Assembly: GCA_918272565.1 (NCBI GenBank)
Contig: CAKJYW010000018.1
Coordinates: 1 to 49,082, forward strand
Origin: Bacilli bacterium
GTDB taxonomy: Bacteria > Bacillota_I > Bacilli_A > ML615J-28 > CAG-698
Direction: 5' to 3'
Length of the DNA: 49,082 nt
Shown here: one piece after another, positions 8,449-18,190 of the stretch
Numbering within the stretch: the stretch's first letter is position 1
How the letters are laid out: each line of letters opens with the position of its first letter
Translations under genes and position numbers: made by a program
Notes under the pieces: model-generated
Told to the model about the DNA's origin: nothing
The model's database searches: none
Seen by the model: only the letters and a program-made list of their open reading frames with translations

Positions 8449-9282
8449 ATGAAACTATTCAAAAGATTTAGAGATGGATTGTTTAATCCATACAATGTTA
8501 ATAACTATATAGATGATAAAAAAGGATTTACAGTAATCTTTTTCTTTATCTTGGTAATCCTTATGGTTTTACCTTCAGCTATTTCAACAATCGCTAGTCC
8601 GATAGTTGATTATGAAGATAAAGCATATTTAAGAGAGACATTCTATCATGATGAAGCGGAAGTTCCTTTTTATATCAATAGTAATATTTTGTTTAATACT
8701 AATCGTGATAACAATTTCGTTTATAAAAAAGAAATTGGTAATAGCACATTAATCATCATGAAAGCAAACGATGATGTTACTACTTATGCTCGCTATTCAA
8801 CAATCATCGAATTTAGTAGAACAGGAGTTTTCATTCATCAATTTGGTATTAGAAGGTTGCTTTGTTCATATAAAGATTATTTTGAATTCTCTAATATGAA
8901 ATTTAGTGATGCTTATAATAACGATGGAGAGTTTTGGCAAAATATATTCTCAATTATTGATAAGGAAGTGCCTAAGCAAGAAGTATTATATAAGACTATG
9001 AATATCGTTTTAGTGTTTATAGCTACTGCTTTTTCACTTGCTCTTTGGAGTTTGATTTTCTCAGTCTTTAACAAATCAACATCAACAAAGAAGATGTCAT
9101 TTGGTAAATTCTGGCAGTTGATGATTTATTTAATCACTCCATATGCTGTGCTTTATACCATGAGCAAGATGTTTGGTTTGAATTTACTTTATTATATTGG
9201 TTTAGGTTGGACTATTGTAAATATCTTTAGATTTTCTAGGAAAGTCGTAATAATTAAAGGAGATGATAACGATGAGTTATAA
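8449..9282 (+). CDS. membrane protein, DUF1189-like
   Basis: 277 aa. One transmembrane segment near the N-terminus (about residues 27-47) is followed by a ~130-residue extracytoplasmic region, then two or three C-terminal segments (about 182-204, 222-242 and 245-262). This layout, and the [14 protein letters not shown] opening, recall the DUF1189 membrane proteins of Firmicutes, which have no settled function; the match is by pattern only. Its last codons overlap the leuS start by 11 bases, so the two are probably translationally coupled. Confidence 0.65.
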   Translation: MKLFKRFRDGLFNPYNVNNYIDDKKGFTVIFFFILVILMVLPSAISTIASPIVDYEDKAYLRETFYHDEAEVPFYINSNILFNTNRDNNFVYKKEIGNSTLIIMKANDDVTTYARYSTIIEFSRTGVFIHQFGIRRLLCSYKDYFEFSNMKFSDAYNNDGEFWQNIFSIIDKEVPKQEVLYKTMNIVLVFIATAFSLALWSLIFSVFNKSTSTKKMSFGKFWQLMIYLITPYAVLYTMSKMFGLNLLYYIGLGWTIVNIFRFSRKVVIIKGDDNDEL

Positions 9283-11659
9283 TCATTTGGAAATAGAAAA
9301 GAAGTGGAGAGAATACTGGAAGAAAAACGAAACATTTAAAACAGATGTTTGGGATTTTTCTAAGCCTAAATTCTATGCTCTAGATATGTTCCCATATCCT
9401 AGTGGTGTAGGACTTCACGCTGGTCATCCTGAAGGCTACACTGCAACTGATATCGTATCAAGAATGAAGAAGATGCAAGGGTTTAATGTACTTCACCCTA
9501 TGGGATTTGACTCATTTGGTCTTCCTGCAGAACAATATGCGATTTCAACAGGTAATCATCCTGATGGATTTACTAAGAAAAACATTGAAACATTCAAAGA
9601 TCAACTTGAGATGCTTGGATTTGGATATGACTGGAGTAAAGAAATTTCAACATGTGATCCGGCATTTTACAAATGGACTCAATGGATTTTTAAACAATTA
9701 TACCTTGATGGACTCGCTAAACAAGTTGATATGCCAGTTAACTGGTGTGAAGAACTAGGAACTGTTTTAGCTAACGATGAAGTAATCGATGGTAAGAGTG
9801 AGCGTGGTGGATACCCTGTTGTTAGACGAAATATGAAACAATGGGTACTTGACATTCCAAAATACGCTGAAAAGTTGCTTAGTGGCCTTGATAACCTTGA
9901 TTGGCCTGAGTCAACAAAAGAAATCCAAAGAAATTGGATTGGTAAATCAATTGGTGCTCATGTTAAATTTAATGTAAAAGGTACTAACCTTTCATTCACA
10001 GTCTTTACAACTAGATGCGACACTTTATTTGGAGCAACATACTGCGTTTTATCTCCTGAACATGATTTAGTTAAAAAGATCATGTCTAAAGATAAAGAAA
10101 AAGAAGTATTAGCTTATATTGAAGAATGTAGCAAGAAGAGTGATATGGAAAGAACTGAACTAAATAAGGATAAAACTGGTGTCTTTATTGGTGCATATGC
10201 TATAAACCCAGCAAATAACAAAGAAATCCCTATTTGGATTAGTGATTACGTTCTAGCAACTTATGGAACTGGTGCTATTATGGCGGTTCCAGCTCACGAT
10301 GAACGTGACTACGCTTTTGCGAAAAAGTTTGGTATTGATATTATTCCGGTTCTTGAAGGTGGAGATGTAACTAAAGAAGCATACACTGGAGATGGCTTAC
10401 ATATTAATTCAGGATTCTTAAATGGCTTAAATAAAGAAGATGCCATTAATAAGATGATTGACTTTCTTGTTAGTAAAGGAATTGGTGAAAAGAAAATCAA
10501 TTATCGTATTAGAGAATGGATTTTTGCTCGTCAAAGATATTGGGGTGAACCTATTCCAATTGTAACATTCGAAGACGGTACAACTAAAGCATTAGATGAC
10601 AAAGAACTACCACTAGTTCTACCTGTTTTAGATAATTACAAGCCACACGGAGGAGCATCCCCTCTAGCTCGTGCAACTGATTGGGTAAATGTTACAGTTG
10701 ATAACAAGAAAGCTACTCGTGAAACTTCAACAATGCCAGGTTCAGCTGGTTCTAGTTGGTATTTCCTTCGCTACATTGATCCAAATAATAATGATACATT
10801 CTGCGATAAAAGATTAAGTGATCACTGGATGCCAGTAGATTTATATATTGGTGGACCAGAACATGCGGTTGGTCATTTGTTATATTCTAGAATGTGGAAT
10901 AATTATTTATATGATAAAGGACTAGTAACCCACGAAGAACCATTTAAAAAGCTAGTTCATCAAGGAATGATTCTAGGTTCTAATGGTATTAAGATGGGTA
11001 AGCGTTACCCAGAATATGTTGTTGATCCTAATGATGTAATTAGAGAATATGGTGCTGACACAATGCGTCTATATGAGATGTTTATGGGTCCACTAGAAGC
11101 TGATAAGCCTTGGGATAAAAAAGGTATCGAAGGTTCTAGACGTTTCTTAGAAAGAGTTTATCGTTTGTTTAGTGAAATAATAAAAGTTGAAGATAACCCA
11201 GCTTTAGAAAAACTATTCCACCAAACAGTTAAGAAAGTTACTTTAGATTATGAAGCTCTTCACTTTAATACTGCAATCAGTCAAATGATGATTTTTATCA
11301 ATGAATGTTACAAGAGCCCTAGTTTATCATATGATCACATCATTGATTTTCTAAAATTACTTAACCCTGTTGCTCCTCATATTACTGAAGAACTAAATGA
11401 GATCTTAAAAGGAAAAGAAATCTTAGCTAATTCTAAGTGGCCAACATACGATGAAGAAAAATGTAAAGAGGACTTAATTACAGTTGTTATTCAAGTAAAT
11501 GGTAAGATTAGGGATAAGTTAGAAGTATCTAGTCAAATCGAAAAAGAAGAACTTGAAAAACTAGCACTTGAAAACCCTAAAGTATTAAGCTTCATTAATG
11601 GAGCACCTATTAGAAAAGTAATAGTAATCCCTAAGAAGATTGTTAATATTGTTATTTAG
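9272..11659 (+). CDS. leuS: leucyl-tRNA synthetase
   Basis: Class I synthetase that charges tRNA-Leu. The HIGH motif is HAGH (residues 49-52, [17 protein letters not shown]). The CP1 editing domain is intact ([15 protein letters not shown] with the Thr-rich loop, and [16 protein letters not shown]). The second signature reads KMGKR (574-578) instead of KMSKS, then [26 protein letters not shown]. The C-terminal anticodon-binding and small terminal domains are present. At 795 aa it is slightly short for bacterial LeuRS. ATG 9272 is favoured because AAGGAG lies about 9 bases upstream; ATG 9263 would be too close. It is the second gene of an operon with the membrane gene at 8449 and ends at a strong terminator. 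Confidence 0.97.
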   Translation: MSYNHLEIEKKWREYWKKNETFKTDVWDFSKPKFYALDMFPYPSGVGLHAGHPEGYTATDIVSRMKKMQGFNVLHPMGFDSFGLPAEQYAISTGNHPDGFTKKNIETFKDQLEMLGFGYDWSKEISTCDPAFYKWTQWIFKQLYLDGLAKQVDMPVNWCEELGTVLANDEVIDGKSERGGYPVVRRNMKQWVLDIPKYAEKLLSGLDNLDWPESTKEIQRNWIGKSIGAHVKFNVKGTNLSFTVFTTRCDTLFGATYCVLSPEHDLVKKIMSKDKEKEVLAYIEECSKKSDMERTELNKDKTGVFIGAYAINPANNKEIPIWISDYVLATYGTGAIMAVPAHDERDYAFAKKFGIDIIPVLEGGDVTKEAYTGDGLHINSGFLNGLNKEDAINKMIDFLVSKGIGEKKINYRIREWIFARQRYWGEPIPIVTFEDGTTKALDDKELPLVLPVLDNYKPHGGASPLARATDWVNVTVDNKKATRETSTMPGSAGSSWYFLRYIDPNNNDTFCDKRLSDHWMPVDLYIGGPEHAVGHLLYSRMWNNYLYDKGLVTHEEPFKKLVHQGMILGSNGIKMGKRYPEYVVDPNDVIREYGADTMRLYEMFMGPLEADKPWDKKGIEGSRRFLERVYRLFSEIIKVEDNPALEKLFHQTVKKVTLDYEALHFNTAISQMMIFINECYKSPSLSYDHIIDFLKLLNPVAPHITEELNEILKGKEILANSKWPTYDEEKCKEDLITVVIQVNGKIRDKLEVSSQIEKEELEKLALENPKVLSFINGAPIRKVIVIPKKIVNIVI

Positions 11660-11665
11660 AAATAG

Positions 11666-11700
11666 AAGTCTTTATGATTTATTCATAAAGGCTTTTTTTT
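11666..11700 (+). terminator. terminator of leuS
   Basis: AAGTCTTTATGA and TCATAAAGGCTT form a stem (one G-T pair) followed by eight or more T. Confidence 0.85.
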
Positions 11701-11749
11701 AAATAAATTTATTAATTTTTATTTAATAATATAGATGGGAGGGAAATGC

Positions 11750-12070
11750 ATGAATTGTTATAAAACAAGAACGTTATTTGATTTTTTTGATGTGGCTAGG
11801 TGCGAGGATTGCAAATATTATCAAGAAGATACATCTTTTTATATTGGTAATAATGCTATTAATATTTATTATTTAAACTGTTGTAAAAGGGAAGATGATA
11901 TTGATCTATTTCTCTTTAGCAAAAAAGCGCGTCTTTTTTTTAAGGATGCTATTTTAAATAGTGATAATAATTTATTTATGATTATTGAAGATTTTCATAT
12001 AAGCAAATATATGGAGAGCTTAGAAGCTCTTCTTGAATTAAAAGAAAATATACATATTTTAGTTATATGA
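11750..12070 (+). CDS. small Cys-containing protein, unknown
   Basis: 106 aa, not recognised. Cys at 3, 18, 21, 44 and 45, with a CxxC (CEDC), could form a small zinc site; the rest is acidic and alternates helix- and strand-like segments. I chose ATG 11750 because GGGAGGG (11737-11743) is correctly spaced; the ATG at 11735 overlaps it. In many Bacilli the comF genes sit just upstream of hpf, and ComFC starts with a Cys-rich finger, so this could be a diverged remnant of that locus, but I see no phosphoribosyltransferase domain. It ends in TGA. Confidence 0.6.
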   Translation: MNCYKTRTLFDFFDVARCEDCKYYQEDTSFYIGNNAINIYYLNCCKREDDIDLFLFSKKARLFFKDAILNSDNNLFMIIEDFHISKYMESLEALLELKENIHILVI

Positions 12071-12111
12071 TACAAAAATTTTAGTAAAATTAACTATAAC
12101 AATTAAAAAAA

Positions 12112-12120
12112 TGTTATAAT
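12112..12120 (+). promoter_or_regulatory. extended -10 promoter of hpf
   Basis: TG-T-TATAAT. The best -35 candidate is a weak TTAACT at 12090-12095 with a 19-base spacer. Confidence 0.6.
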
Positions 12121-12153
12121 ATAGGTGTAATTTAAACAAAGGAGGACAAAATT

Positions 12154-12717
12154 ATGTTAGTTACAATTAGAAGTAAAAACAAACTAGAACTTGAGCCAAA
12201 AGTTAAAGCTTATGCTGAAAATAAGCTTGAAAAATTGGAACATTATTTCACATCAAGAGATAATCCAGAGGCTAATGTTTTATGTAAAGAGTATCCTGAC
12301 GCGAAAGCTGTTGAAATTACGATCCCAACAAAGAACATCATCTTAAGAGCAGAAGTTAGAGGTGAATCATTCTTTGAAGCAATTGACCTTGCGGTTGATA
12401 AACTTGAAAGTCAAATCAAGCGTCATAAGAACAAAATCTACTCAAGCATGAAGCGTAGAGAAGGTTTAGCTAATTATTATGCTACAGAAAATGATTTTAA
12501 CCCAGAGCAAATGAAAGAAGACATTATGGATTCTGCTAATAACTTGGTTAAGAACAAAAAGATTGATCTTAAACCTATGACTGTTGATGATGCTATCACA
12601 CAAATGGATTTATTAGGTCACGATTTCTTCATCTTCTTAAATGTTGAAACAAACAAAGTATGTGTTGTTTACTTAAGAGAAGATTATGATTATGGTATTA
12701 TAGAAACTAATATGTAA
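12154..12717 (+). CDS. hpf: long-form ribosome hibernation promoting factor
   Basis: Binds the 30S decoding region and dimerises ribosomes into inactive 100S particles in stationary phase. The N-terminal HPF/RaiA domain (about residues 1-105) is followed by a linker and the C-terminal dimerisation domain (about 130-187; KPMTVDDAITQMDLLGHDFF, then a VETNKVCVVYLREDYDYG block). The 187-aa length and the second domain mark the long form. It has a full AAAGGAGG ribosome site. In Bacilli hpf normally precedes secA and prfB; here two GHL10 genes lie between hpf and secA. Confidence 0.95.
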   Translation: MLVTIRSKNKLELEPKVKAYAENKLEKLEHYFTSRDNPEANVLCKEYPDAKAVEITIPTKNIILRAEVRGESFFEAIDLAVDKLESQIKRHKNKIYSSMKRREGLANYYATENDFNPEQMKEDIMDSANNLVKNKKIDLKPMTVDDAITQMDLLGHDFFIFLNVETNKVCVVYLREDYDYGIIETNM

Positions 12718-12723
12718 TTAGAT

Positions 12724-12756
12724 AAGCTAGTAGAATTTTCTACTAGCTTTTTTATT
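12724..12756 (+). terminator. terminator of hpf
   Basis: AAGCTAGTAGA pairs with TCTACTAGCTT and is followed by T6. Confidence 0.9.
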
Positions 12757-12783
12757 TACTAAAAGAGCTTTTTTTAGTATAAT
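12755..12783 (+). promoter_or_regulatory. promoter of the GHL10 operon
   Basis: TTTACT (12755-12760), 17-base spacer, TATAAT (12778-12783). The -35 touches the T-tail of the hpf terminator. Confidence 0.65.
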
Positions 12784-12808
12784 ATTTACATATAAAAGAG
12801 GCAAAAAT

Positions 12809-15202
12809 ATGAAAAATGTGATGAAGGTTTTAACTGCTATTTTATTAGTTTTTTTACTTACTTTCCCTGTTATTTTTATGGCAGAAGAAGAGAGAATCAA
12901 AGAATATGATGGTGATGACTATCTTAAATTTGGTGGAACTAATGAATATGTAACGATAAACTCAGAATACATTTATGAAGAAACTCAATTTAGAGGAGTT
13001 TGGGTTAGTAATTTTGCGGGTGACGCAAATAGCTTTACTACTGAAGCTGCTTTTAAAAAAGAGATGAATTCAATACTTGATACGATGGAACGTTTCCACA
13101 TGAACGCTTTAATATTCCATGTTAGAACTCATAACAATGCTTTATATAATTCTAATTTGAACCCTAAAGCATCATATTGGACAAGGGTTAATTTTGAGAA
13201 ATTTGATCCGCTTGAATGGTTAATTAATGAATGTCACTTAAGAGGAATTGAGTTCCATGCTTGGATGAACCCATATAGGGTAAAAAGTTCATCTAATACT
13301 TACATAACAGGAAGCTACTCATCTGCTAATCCTGCATCTAATCCTGATAATTTACTAAAAGGAAATTCTGTTACCATCTTAGACCCAGGAAAAGAAGTTG
13401 TTAAATCATTTTTGATTAATACTTGTTTAGAGTTGGTGAGTAAATATAATGTAGATGCTATTCATTTTGATGATTATTTTTATATTGATGGTTGTGATGA
13501 CTCTAAGACTTATCAAGAGAATAATCCTAATGGATTAAGTCTTGCTGATTGGAGAAGAGAAAACGTCAATGAATTTATTAGAAGGTTGTCTACTCAACTA
13601 AAAGCATTTAACTTAAGAACTGGTAGAGCAGTTCAACTTGGAATTGCACCAAGTGGCCAATGGAAAAGTGGAAATGGGGTCGTAACATACGATAGTGAAG
13701 GTAAATCAATAACAACTGGTTCTATTGGTAATGGATTTTCATCTTATGGCGATTATCTATATGCTGATACTAAGTTGTGGGTTGATAATGGTTGGATTGA
13801 TTACATTTGTCCTCAATGTTACCACGATATGCAAGGTGGAGGCTTCTTAGAAATCACCGATTGGTGGAACAAGGTATGTAAATATTCAAAAGTTAATTTA
13901 TATATTGGAATGGGCTATTATGGACCAAGTAACTCTTGGGGTGACCCTGATGAGCTTAAAAATGAGCTCTATTGGATGAATAAGCAAGATAAAATCCAAG
14001 GATTTGCCCTATATTGTTATAGAACACTAAAGCAAGCTGCTTCAACAGCTAGTAATCTAAAGAAAACACAGATGGAAAAGATTTATGATGAAGTGTTTGC
14101 TAAGCCAGCAAATCTTCCAAAATTAAATAGATATGAATATGAAGTTGAAAATAAAGAACTTAACCCAGTAGTTTCAAAGAGCGAAAATTCATACCTTATC
14201 ACTTTTGAAAAACTAGAGAATGCTAAATATTATGTAGTTTATAAAGACGAAGTTAAACTAGAAAACTTTATAAAACGTACTTGGGGAACTATAGATAACG
14301 ATACTGTCACAATCGAAATAGACAGAAGCGACTTTGAAAATATTGTTATCGTTCCATATTCCGTTAATAACAGCGAAGCTACTAGTTTTACAGTTAATCT
14401 AAATCAAGTAAAATATAAAATTGATTTTATCTATAATGAAGAAATCATTAAAACGATAATGATTGCGCCAGGTGAACAAGTTGATGTGACATTTGATTTT
14501 GATTATGACAAATATGATGTAGTTTTATCTAAAGAATTAAAAGACGTAGTTAGTAATGATACAATCTATATCACATTAAAAGAAAAAGAAACTAAAGTTA
14601 ATGTTAAATATTTAACTAGTGATGGCTACACGACTACTGAATTTGTTTTAGGTGATAATTTGATAGATGAGATATTAGATTTTATTCCTAAAATTAGTGG
14701 TAAATACGTTATTGAAGTAGCAAAAATTGATGATGCTAATTACGAAGTTAAATATGGTGAAGTCTTAAATATCACTAATTATTACGATTTAGATGGTAAT
14801 AGTATTGATGAAGCAGATATTAGTCATTATAAATATGTTAGAGAAGAGACTAAAAAAAGCGAAAAAGAGATAATAACAAATCTATATTTTGAAAAATTGA
14901 TTAATTTGATTGTTATTAATAGTAGTGGTGAAGAATTATTCAATGATTATTTTGAAAAAGATGATGAAGTCACTTTAAATGGATTAGTTACTGATAATGG
15001 ATCTTTCTTTATTGGAGATGAGGAAATAGAAAAAGTAGTAACTAGTGAAGATACGGTAGTTACCTTTGTTAAAGAAGAGATAAAAGAAAATCCAGTTGAA
15101 GTGGATAATAAAAAAGGATGTAATAGTAGTAGCATTATTCATATTTATAATATGATTGCTATATTAGGATTAGCTTTTGTTATTAGAAAGAGAGTAAGAT
15201 AG
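12809..15202 (+). CDS. secreted GHL10 (DUF187/DigH-like) glycoside hydrolase, KGC tail
   Basis: Predicted exported glycoside hydrolase of the GHL10 family, which includes B. subtilis YngK and E. coli DigH, an enzyme acting on denuded peptidoglycan glycan strands. Signal peptide at about 1-25. The GHL10 barrel spans about 58-435: FRGVWVSNFAG, a MNALIFHVRTHNNALYNSNL block, RGIEFHAWMNPYRV, IHFDDYFYI with the conserved Asp pair (about 218), LGIAPSGQW and WIDYICPQCYHD. The C-terminal third has an FN3-like module and beta-rich repeats. The end is distinctive: KKGC (Cys771, 26 residues before the end), a hydrophobic segment and RKRVR, resembling Cys-type CTERM sorting tails. Actual substrate is unknown. 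First gene of an operon with 15209; 6 bases separate the two. Confidence 0.88.
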   Translation: MKNVMKVLTAILLVFLLTFPVIFMAEEERIKEYDGDDYLKFGGTNEYVTINSEYIYEETQFRGVWVSNFAGDANSFTTEAAFKKEMNSILDTMERFHMNALIFHVRTHNNALYNSNLNPKASYWTRVNFEKFDPLEWLINECHLRGIEFHAWMNPYRVKSSSNTYITGSYSSANPASNPDNLLKGNSVTILDPGKEVVKSFLINTCLELVSKYNVDAIHFDDYFYIDGCDDSKTYQENNPNGLSLADWRRENVNEFIRRLSTQLKAFNLRTGRAVQLGIAPSGQWKSGNGVVTYDSEGKSITTGSIGNGFSSYGDYLYADTKLWVDNGWIDYICPQCYHDMQGGGFLEITDWWNKVCKYSKVNLYIGMGYYGPSNSWGDPDELKNELYWMNKQDKIQGFALYCYRTLKQAASTASNLKKTQMEKIYDEVFAKPANLPKLNRYEYEVENKELNPVVSKSENSYLITFEKLENAKYYVVYKDEVKLENFIKRTWGTIDNDTVTIEIDRSDFENIVIVPYSVNNSEATSFTVNLNQVKYKIDFIYNEEIIKTIMIAPGEQVDVTFDFDYDKYDVVLSKELKDVVSNDTIYITLKEKETKVNVKYLTSDGYTTTEFVLGDNLIDEILDFIPKISGKYVIEVAKIDDANYEVKYGEVLNITNYYDLDGNSIDEADISHYKYVREETKKSEKEIITNLYFEKLINLIVINSSGEELFNDYFEKDDEVTLNGLVTDNGSFFIGDEEIEKVVTSEDTVVTFVKEEIKENPVEVDNKKGCNSSSIIHIYNMIAILGLAFVIRKRVR

Positions 15203-15208
15203 GATAAT

Positions 15209-18034
15209 ATGAGAACAGTTAAAAGAATTATAATGTTGCTAATGATTGTTTTCTCTTTTGCTTTTAGCTTTAGTAACTTTAAAGCAGTGGAGATAGAAAA
15301 AGCATTAGCTGATGATTTACACGAAGTAAATGTCGATAGATATTATCGAGGTGTTTGGGTTACACCACTAGCTGGTAATATCCCAAGCTGCACTAATAGT
15401 AGTATCGATAATTACAAAGCACATATTAATAGACTTCTTGATGTAATGAAATTTTATAAGATGAATTCTTTAGTTTTCCACTTAAGAATTATGAATGATG
15501 CATTATATCCATCTAATTTAAATCCAAGATCTAATTATTACACAGCTGATACTGACTTGATTCCTTGGATAATTGATGAATGTCATAAGAGAGGAATTGA
15601 ATTCCATGCTTGGTTAAACCCTTACCGTGTAAAAAGTAGTGGGGGAAAGACTGTTGAAGAAGAAGCTGAAAGAATTAAAGGATTGTGTCCTGCTAATGTT
15701 GGTTCGAAGGCAGAAAACCTACTTAGAAATAGTAGTGGTGGAGTTATCTTAAACCCAGGAATTCCTGAGGTAAGAGAATTTATCATTGCTACTTGTATGG
15801 AATTAATAGAAAAATATGATGTTGATGCTATCCATTTTGATGACTATTTCTACATTGAAAATGTAGATGATAGTGAAACAATGGCTAAATACAATCCTGA
15901 TGGACTTTCTAAAGATGATTGGCGTAGAGAACAAGTTAACATGTTCATCGAAGGCTTAAGCGATGCTATGCGCGAGTATAACGAAGAGAATAATCGCTAC
16001 GTTCAACTTGGAATTAGCCCATCTGGTGTTTGGCAAAGTGCTGGTACTAAGAGCTATGTAGAGTACGATGAAGAAGGAACTGCTATTACTAACGGTTCTC
16101 CAACAAAAAACTCATTTAACCATTATGGTAATTATCTATATAGTGATACTAAGCTTTGGATAGATAAAGAGTGGATTGATTACATCACTCCTCAAACATA
16201 TTGGGCAATTACTCACTCATCTGCTTATTTTGAACCTCTAATTAAGTGGTGGGATGATGTAGTTAGATATAAGAATGTTAACCTCTACTCTGGTATGGGT
16301 ATCTACATGGGTAGAAGTGGAGGCAACTATTCTTGGGGTAGTGACGAGATGGAAGCTTATAACCAGGTTAGAATTTGTGAGGACTTAGCTCATACTAGTG
16401 GAACTTGCGTTTATAATTATGAAGACCTACTTCCATATTATAAGGGTGAGGATAGCTTAACTAGTAAGCAAATGAAGCACGTTAAAGAGAAGTTATGGAA
16501 TAATGTAGTGCTTCCTACAGTTATTAGGACTCAAAAATCTATAGTACTACCAGCTCCAACTAATCTATCTGTAACAGAAGATGAAACTGGTAACATTGTT
16601 ACATTTGATAAAGTAGATGATGCCAAATTCTATGCTATTTATAGAAGTCAATCTAGAATTACTTTTGATTCTAGTGAACTTGTGGCAGTAATTGGCTCTA
16701 AAGATGATTTAGTTACCTTTATTGATAAAGATAGCAGTGGAGAAAAATATAGTTATGGTGTTAAAGCCTTAAGTGGAAATAACACTTTAGGTGAAGGCGC
16801 TAAATCTAATGCTATCTTTGAAGTAGTATTCTTAGATAAAAATGGTAATACTTTAAAGACTGATTACGTTAAATATGGTGAGGCCGCAACAGCTCCAAGC
16901 TTTAGCGATACTAATTTTGTTGGTTGGAGCAAAGATGTTAGCTTTATTGAAAGTGATTTGAGAGTTGAAGCAAGATATGCTGATAGTCTATTTACTGTTA
17001 ATTTCTATGATATTAATGGTGAAATTATTAAAACTAGTAAAGTTAAATACAAAGATAAAGCTGCAGCGCCTGATACAACTATCGAAGGTTACACTTTCAT
17101 TAAATGGAGTAGAAGTGACTTTAATGAAGTAATCTATGATTTAGATATTTATCCAACTTATGAAATCATTAAATGTAATGTCATATTTGGTTACACTGAT
17201 CCTGTAACTAACGAATACATTGAATTATCTAATCAAGTAGTTGATTATTTTGATAGTGCAATTGAACCTAAAGAGAAAATCGATATTAAAGGTTATAAGA
17301 ATAATGGTTGGGATAAAGATTTCACTGTTATTAAAGGCGATACTAAGATTAATATAGTGTTTGAGCCAATCTATTTCACTGTAACCTTCATTAATGATGA
17401 AGATGGTTCAGTAATTGATACGCAAGTAGTTAGATATGGTGAAGATGCGGTATACCCTACTCCTCCAGAAGTTAAGGGCATGCATTTTGAATCATGGCGT
17501 GGTCAAGTAACTAAGATTTTAAGTGATAGAGTTATTAAAGCCGTTTATGGATTATCTGAATATACTGTAAAATTCTTTGATAAAGAAGGAAGAGTAATAA
17601 AGGAATTTGTTGTGTGCTTCGATGAAGAATTTGATGCTCCAAGCGTTCCTGAGCTTGAAGGCTATGAAATAATTGGTTGGGACACTGATTTTAGCGAAGT
17701 ACTAAGTGATTTAAATATCCATCCTCTATATCGTAAGTTAGTTATCGACATTACTTTCCTTGATATTGATGGAAATGTAATAGAGAAATATAACCTAGAA
17801 AACAACGAAGCATCTCAATCAAAGATGATCGATGGACCTGAAGTTGATGGATATAATTTCATTAGATGGGATAGAGAAATCGATGAAGATGGAAATATCA
17901 CATATAGAAGTGTTTATGAGAAAATAGAAAGCAAAGATGAGCTACAGAAAGGCTGTAAGATAATGAGTGCTATGAAGTTATTTAGCATTATGTCTATCTT
18001 TGGTTTAGCTATTATCTTAAAGAAACGTCATTAA
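15209..18034 (+). CDS. secreted GHL10 glycoside hydrolase with Listeria-Bacteroides repeats, KGC tail
   Basis: Paralogue of the preceding gene, 941 aa. Signal peptide about 1-27. GHL10 domain about 45-440, with YRGVWVTPLAG, MNSLVFHLRIMNDALYPSNL, GIEFHAWLNPYRV, IHFDDYFYI and LGISPSGVWQ. Next an FN3-like module (about 450-530; DDAKFYAIYRSQ). Then about six beta-grasp repeats of the Listeria-Bacteroides/Flg_new type (about 531-900), each built as VTFxDxxGxxI...YGE..P..P...GYxFxxW. These occur in surface proteins and usually serve as stalks or binding modules. It ends with QKGC (Cys916), a hydrophobic stretch and KKRH, the same tail plan as its neighbour, suggesting a shared anchoring or processing route. 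Peptidoglycan is the likely but unproven substrate. Confidence 0.88.
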   Translation: MRTVKRIIMLLMIVFSFAFSFSNFKAVEIEKALADDLHEVNVDRYYRGVWVTPLAGNIPSCTNSSIDNYKAHINRLLDVMKFYKMNSLVFHLRIMNDALYPSNLNPRSNYYTADTDLIPWIIDECHKRGIEFHAWLNPYRVKSSGGKTVEEEAERIKGLCPANVGSKAENLLRNSSGGVILNPGIPEVREFIIATCMELIEKYDVDAIHFDDYFYIENVDDSETMAKYNPDGLSKDDWRREQVNMFIEGLSDAMREYNEENNRYVQLGISPSGVWQSAGTKSYVEYDEEGTAITNGSPTKNSFNHYGNYLYSDTKLWIDKEWIDYITPQTYWAITHSSAYFEPLIKWWDDVVRYKNVNLYSGMGIYMGRSGGNYSWGSDEMEAYNQVRICEDLAHTSGTCVYNYEDLLPYYKGEDSLTSKQMKHVKEKLWNNVVLPTVIRTQKSIVLPAPTNLSVTEDETGNIVTFDKVDDAKFYAIYRSQSRITFDSSELVAVIGSKDDLVTFIDKDSSGEKYSYGVKALSGNNTLGEGAKSNAIFEVVFLDKNGNTLKTDYVKYGEAATAPSFSDTNFVGWSKDVSFIESDLRVEARYADSLFTVNFYDINGEIIKTSKVKYKDKAAAPDTTIEGYTFIKWSRSDFNEVIYDLDIYPTYEIIKCNVIFGYTDPVTNEYIELSNQVVDYFDSAIEPKEKIDIKGYKNNGWDKDFTVIKGDTKINIVFEPIYFTVTFINDEDGSVIDTQVVRYGEDAVYPTPPEVKGMHFESWRGQVTKILSDRVIKAVYGLSEYTVKFFDKEGRVIKEFVVCFDEEFDAPSVPELEGYEIIGWDTDFSEVLSDLNIHPLYRKLVIDITFLDIDGNVIEKYNLENNEASQSKMIDGPEVDGYNFIRWDREIDEDGNITYRSVYEKIESKDELQKGCKIMSAMKLFSIMSIFGLAIILKKRH

Positions 18035-18040
18035 AAGATA

Positions 18041-18071
18041 AGAGATTGAATTTTTATTCAATCTCTTTTTT
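18041..18071 (+). terminator. terminator of the GHL10 operon
   Basis: AGAGATTGAA pairs with TTCAATCTCT, followed by T6. Confidence 0.9.
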
Positions 18072-18134
18072 AGCATTATATATGTAACAAAAGTGCCAAG
18101 TTGTCATATTAGTTTTTGCTTAAGTCTAAATTAC

Positions 18135-18163
18135 TTGAAGAAAGGCACAAAAAGTGGTAAAAT
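18135..18163 (+). promoter_or_regulatory. promoter of secA
   Basis: TTGAAG (18135-18140), 17-base spacer, TAAAAT (18158-18163) with TG at 18155-18156. Nearby GTGCC (about 18093) and GGCAC (about 18144) are inverted partners and could form a weak hairpin, but nothing clear. Confidence 0.7.
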
Positions 18164-18190
18164 TATAAGGTAATTAAAGGGGAACTTATA

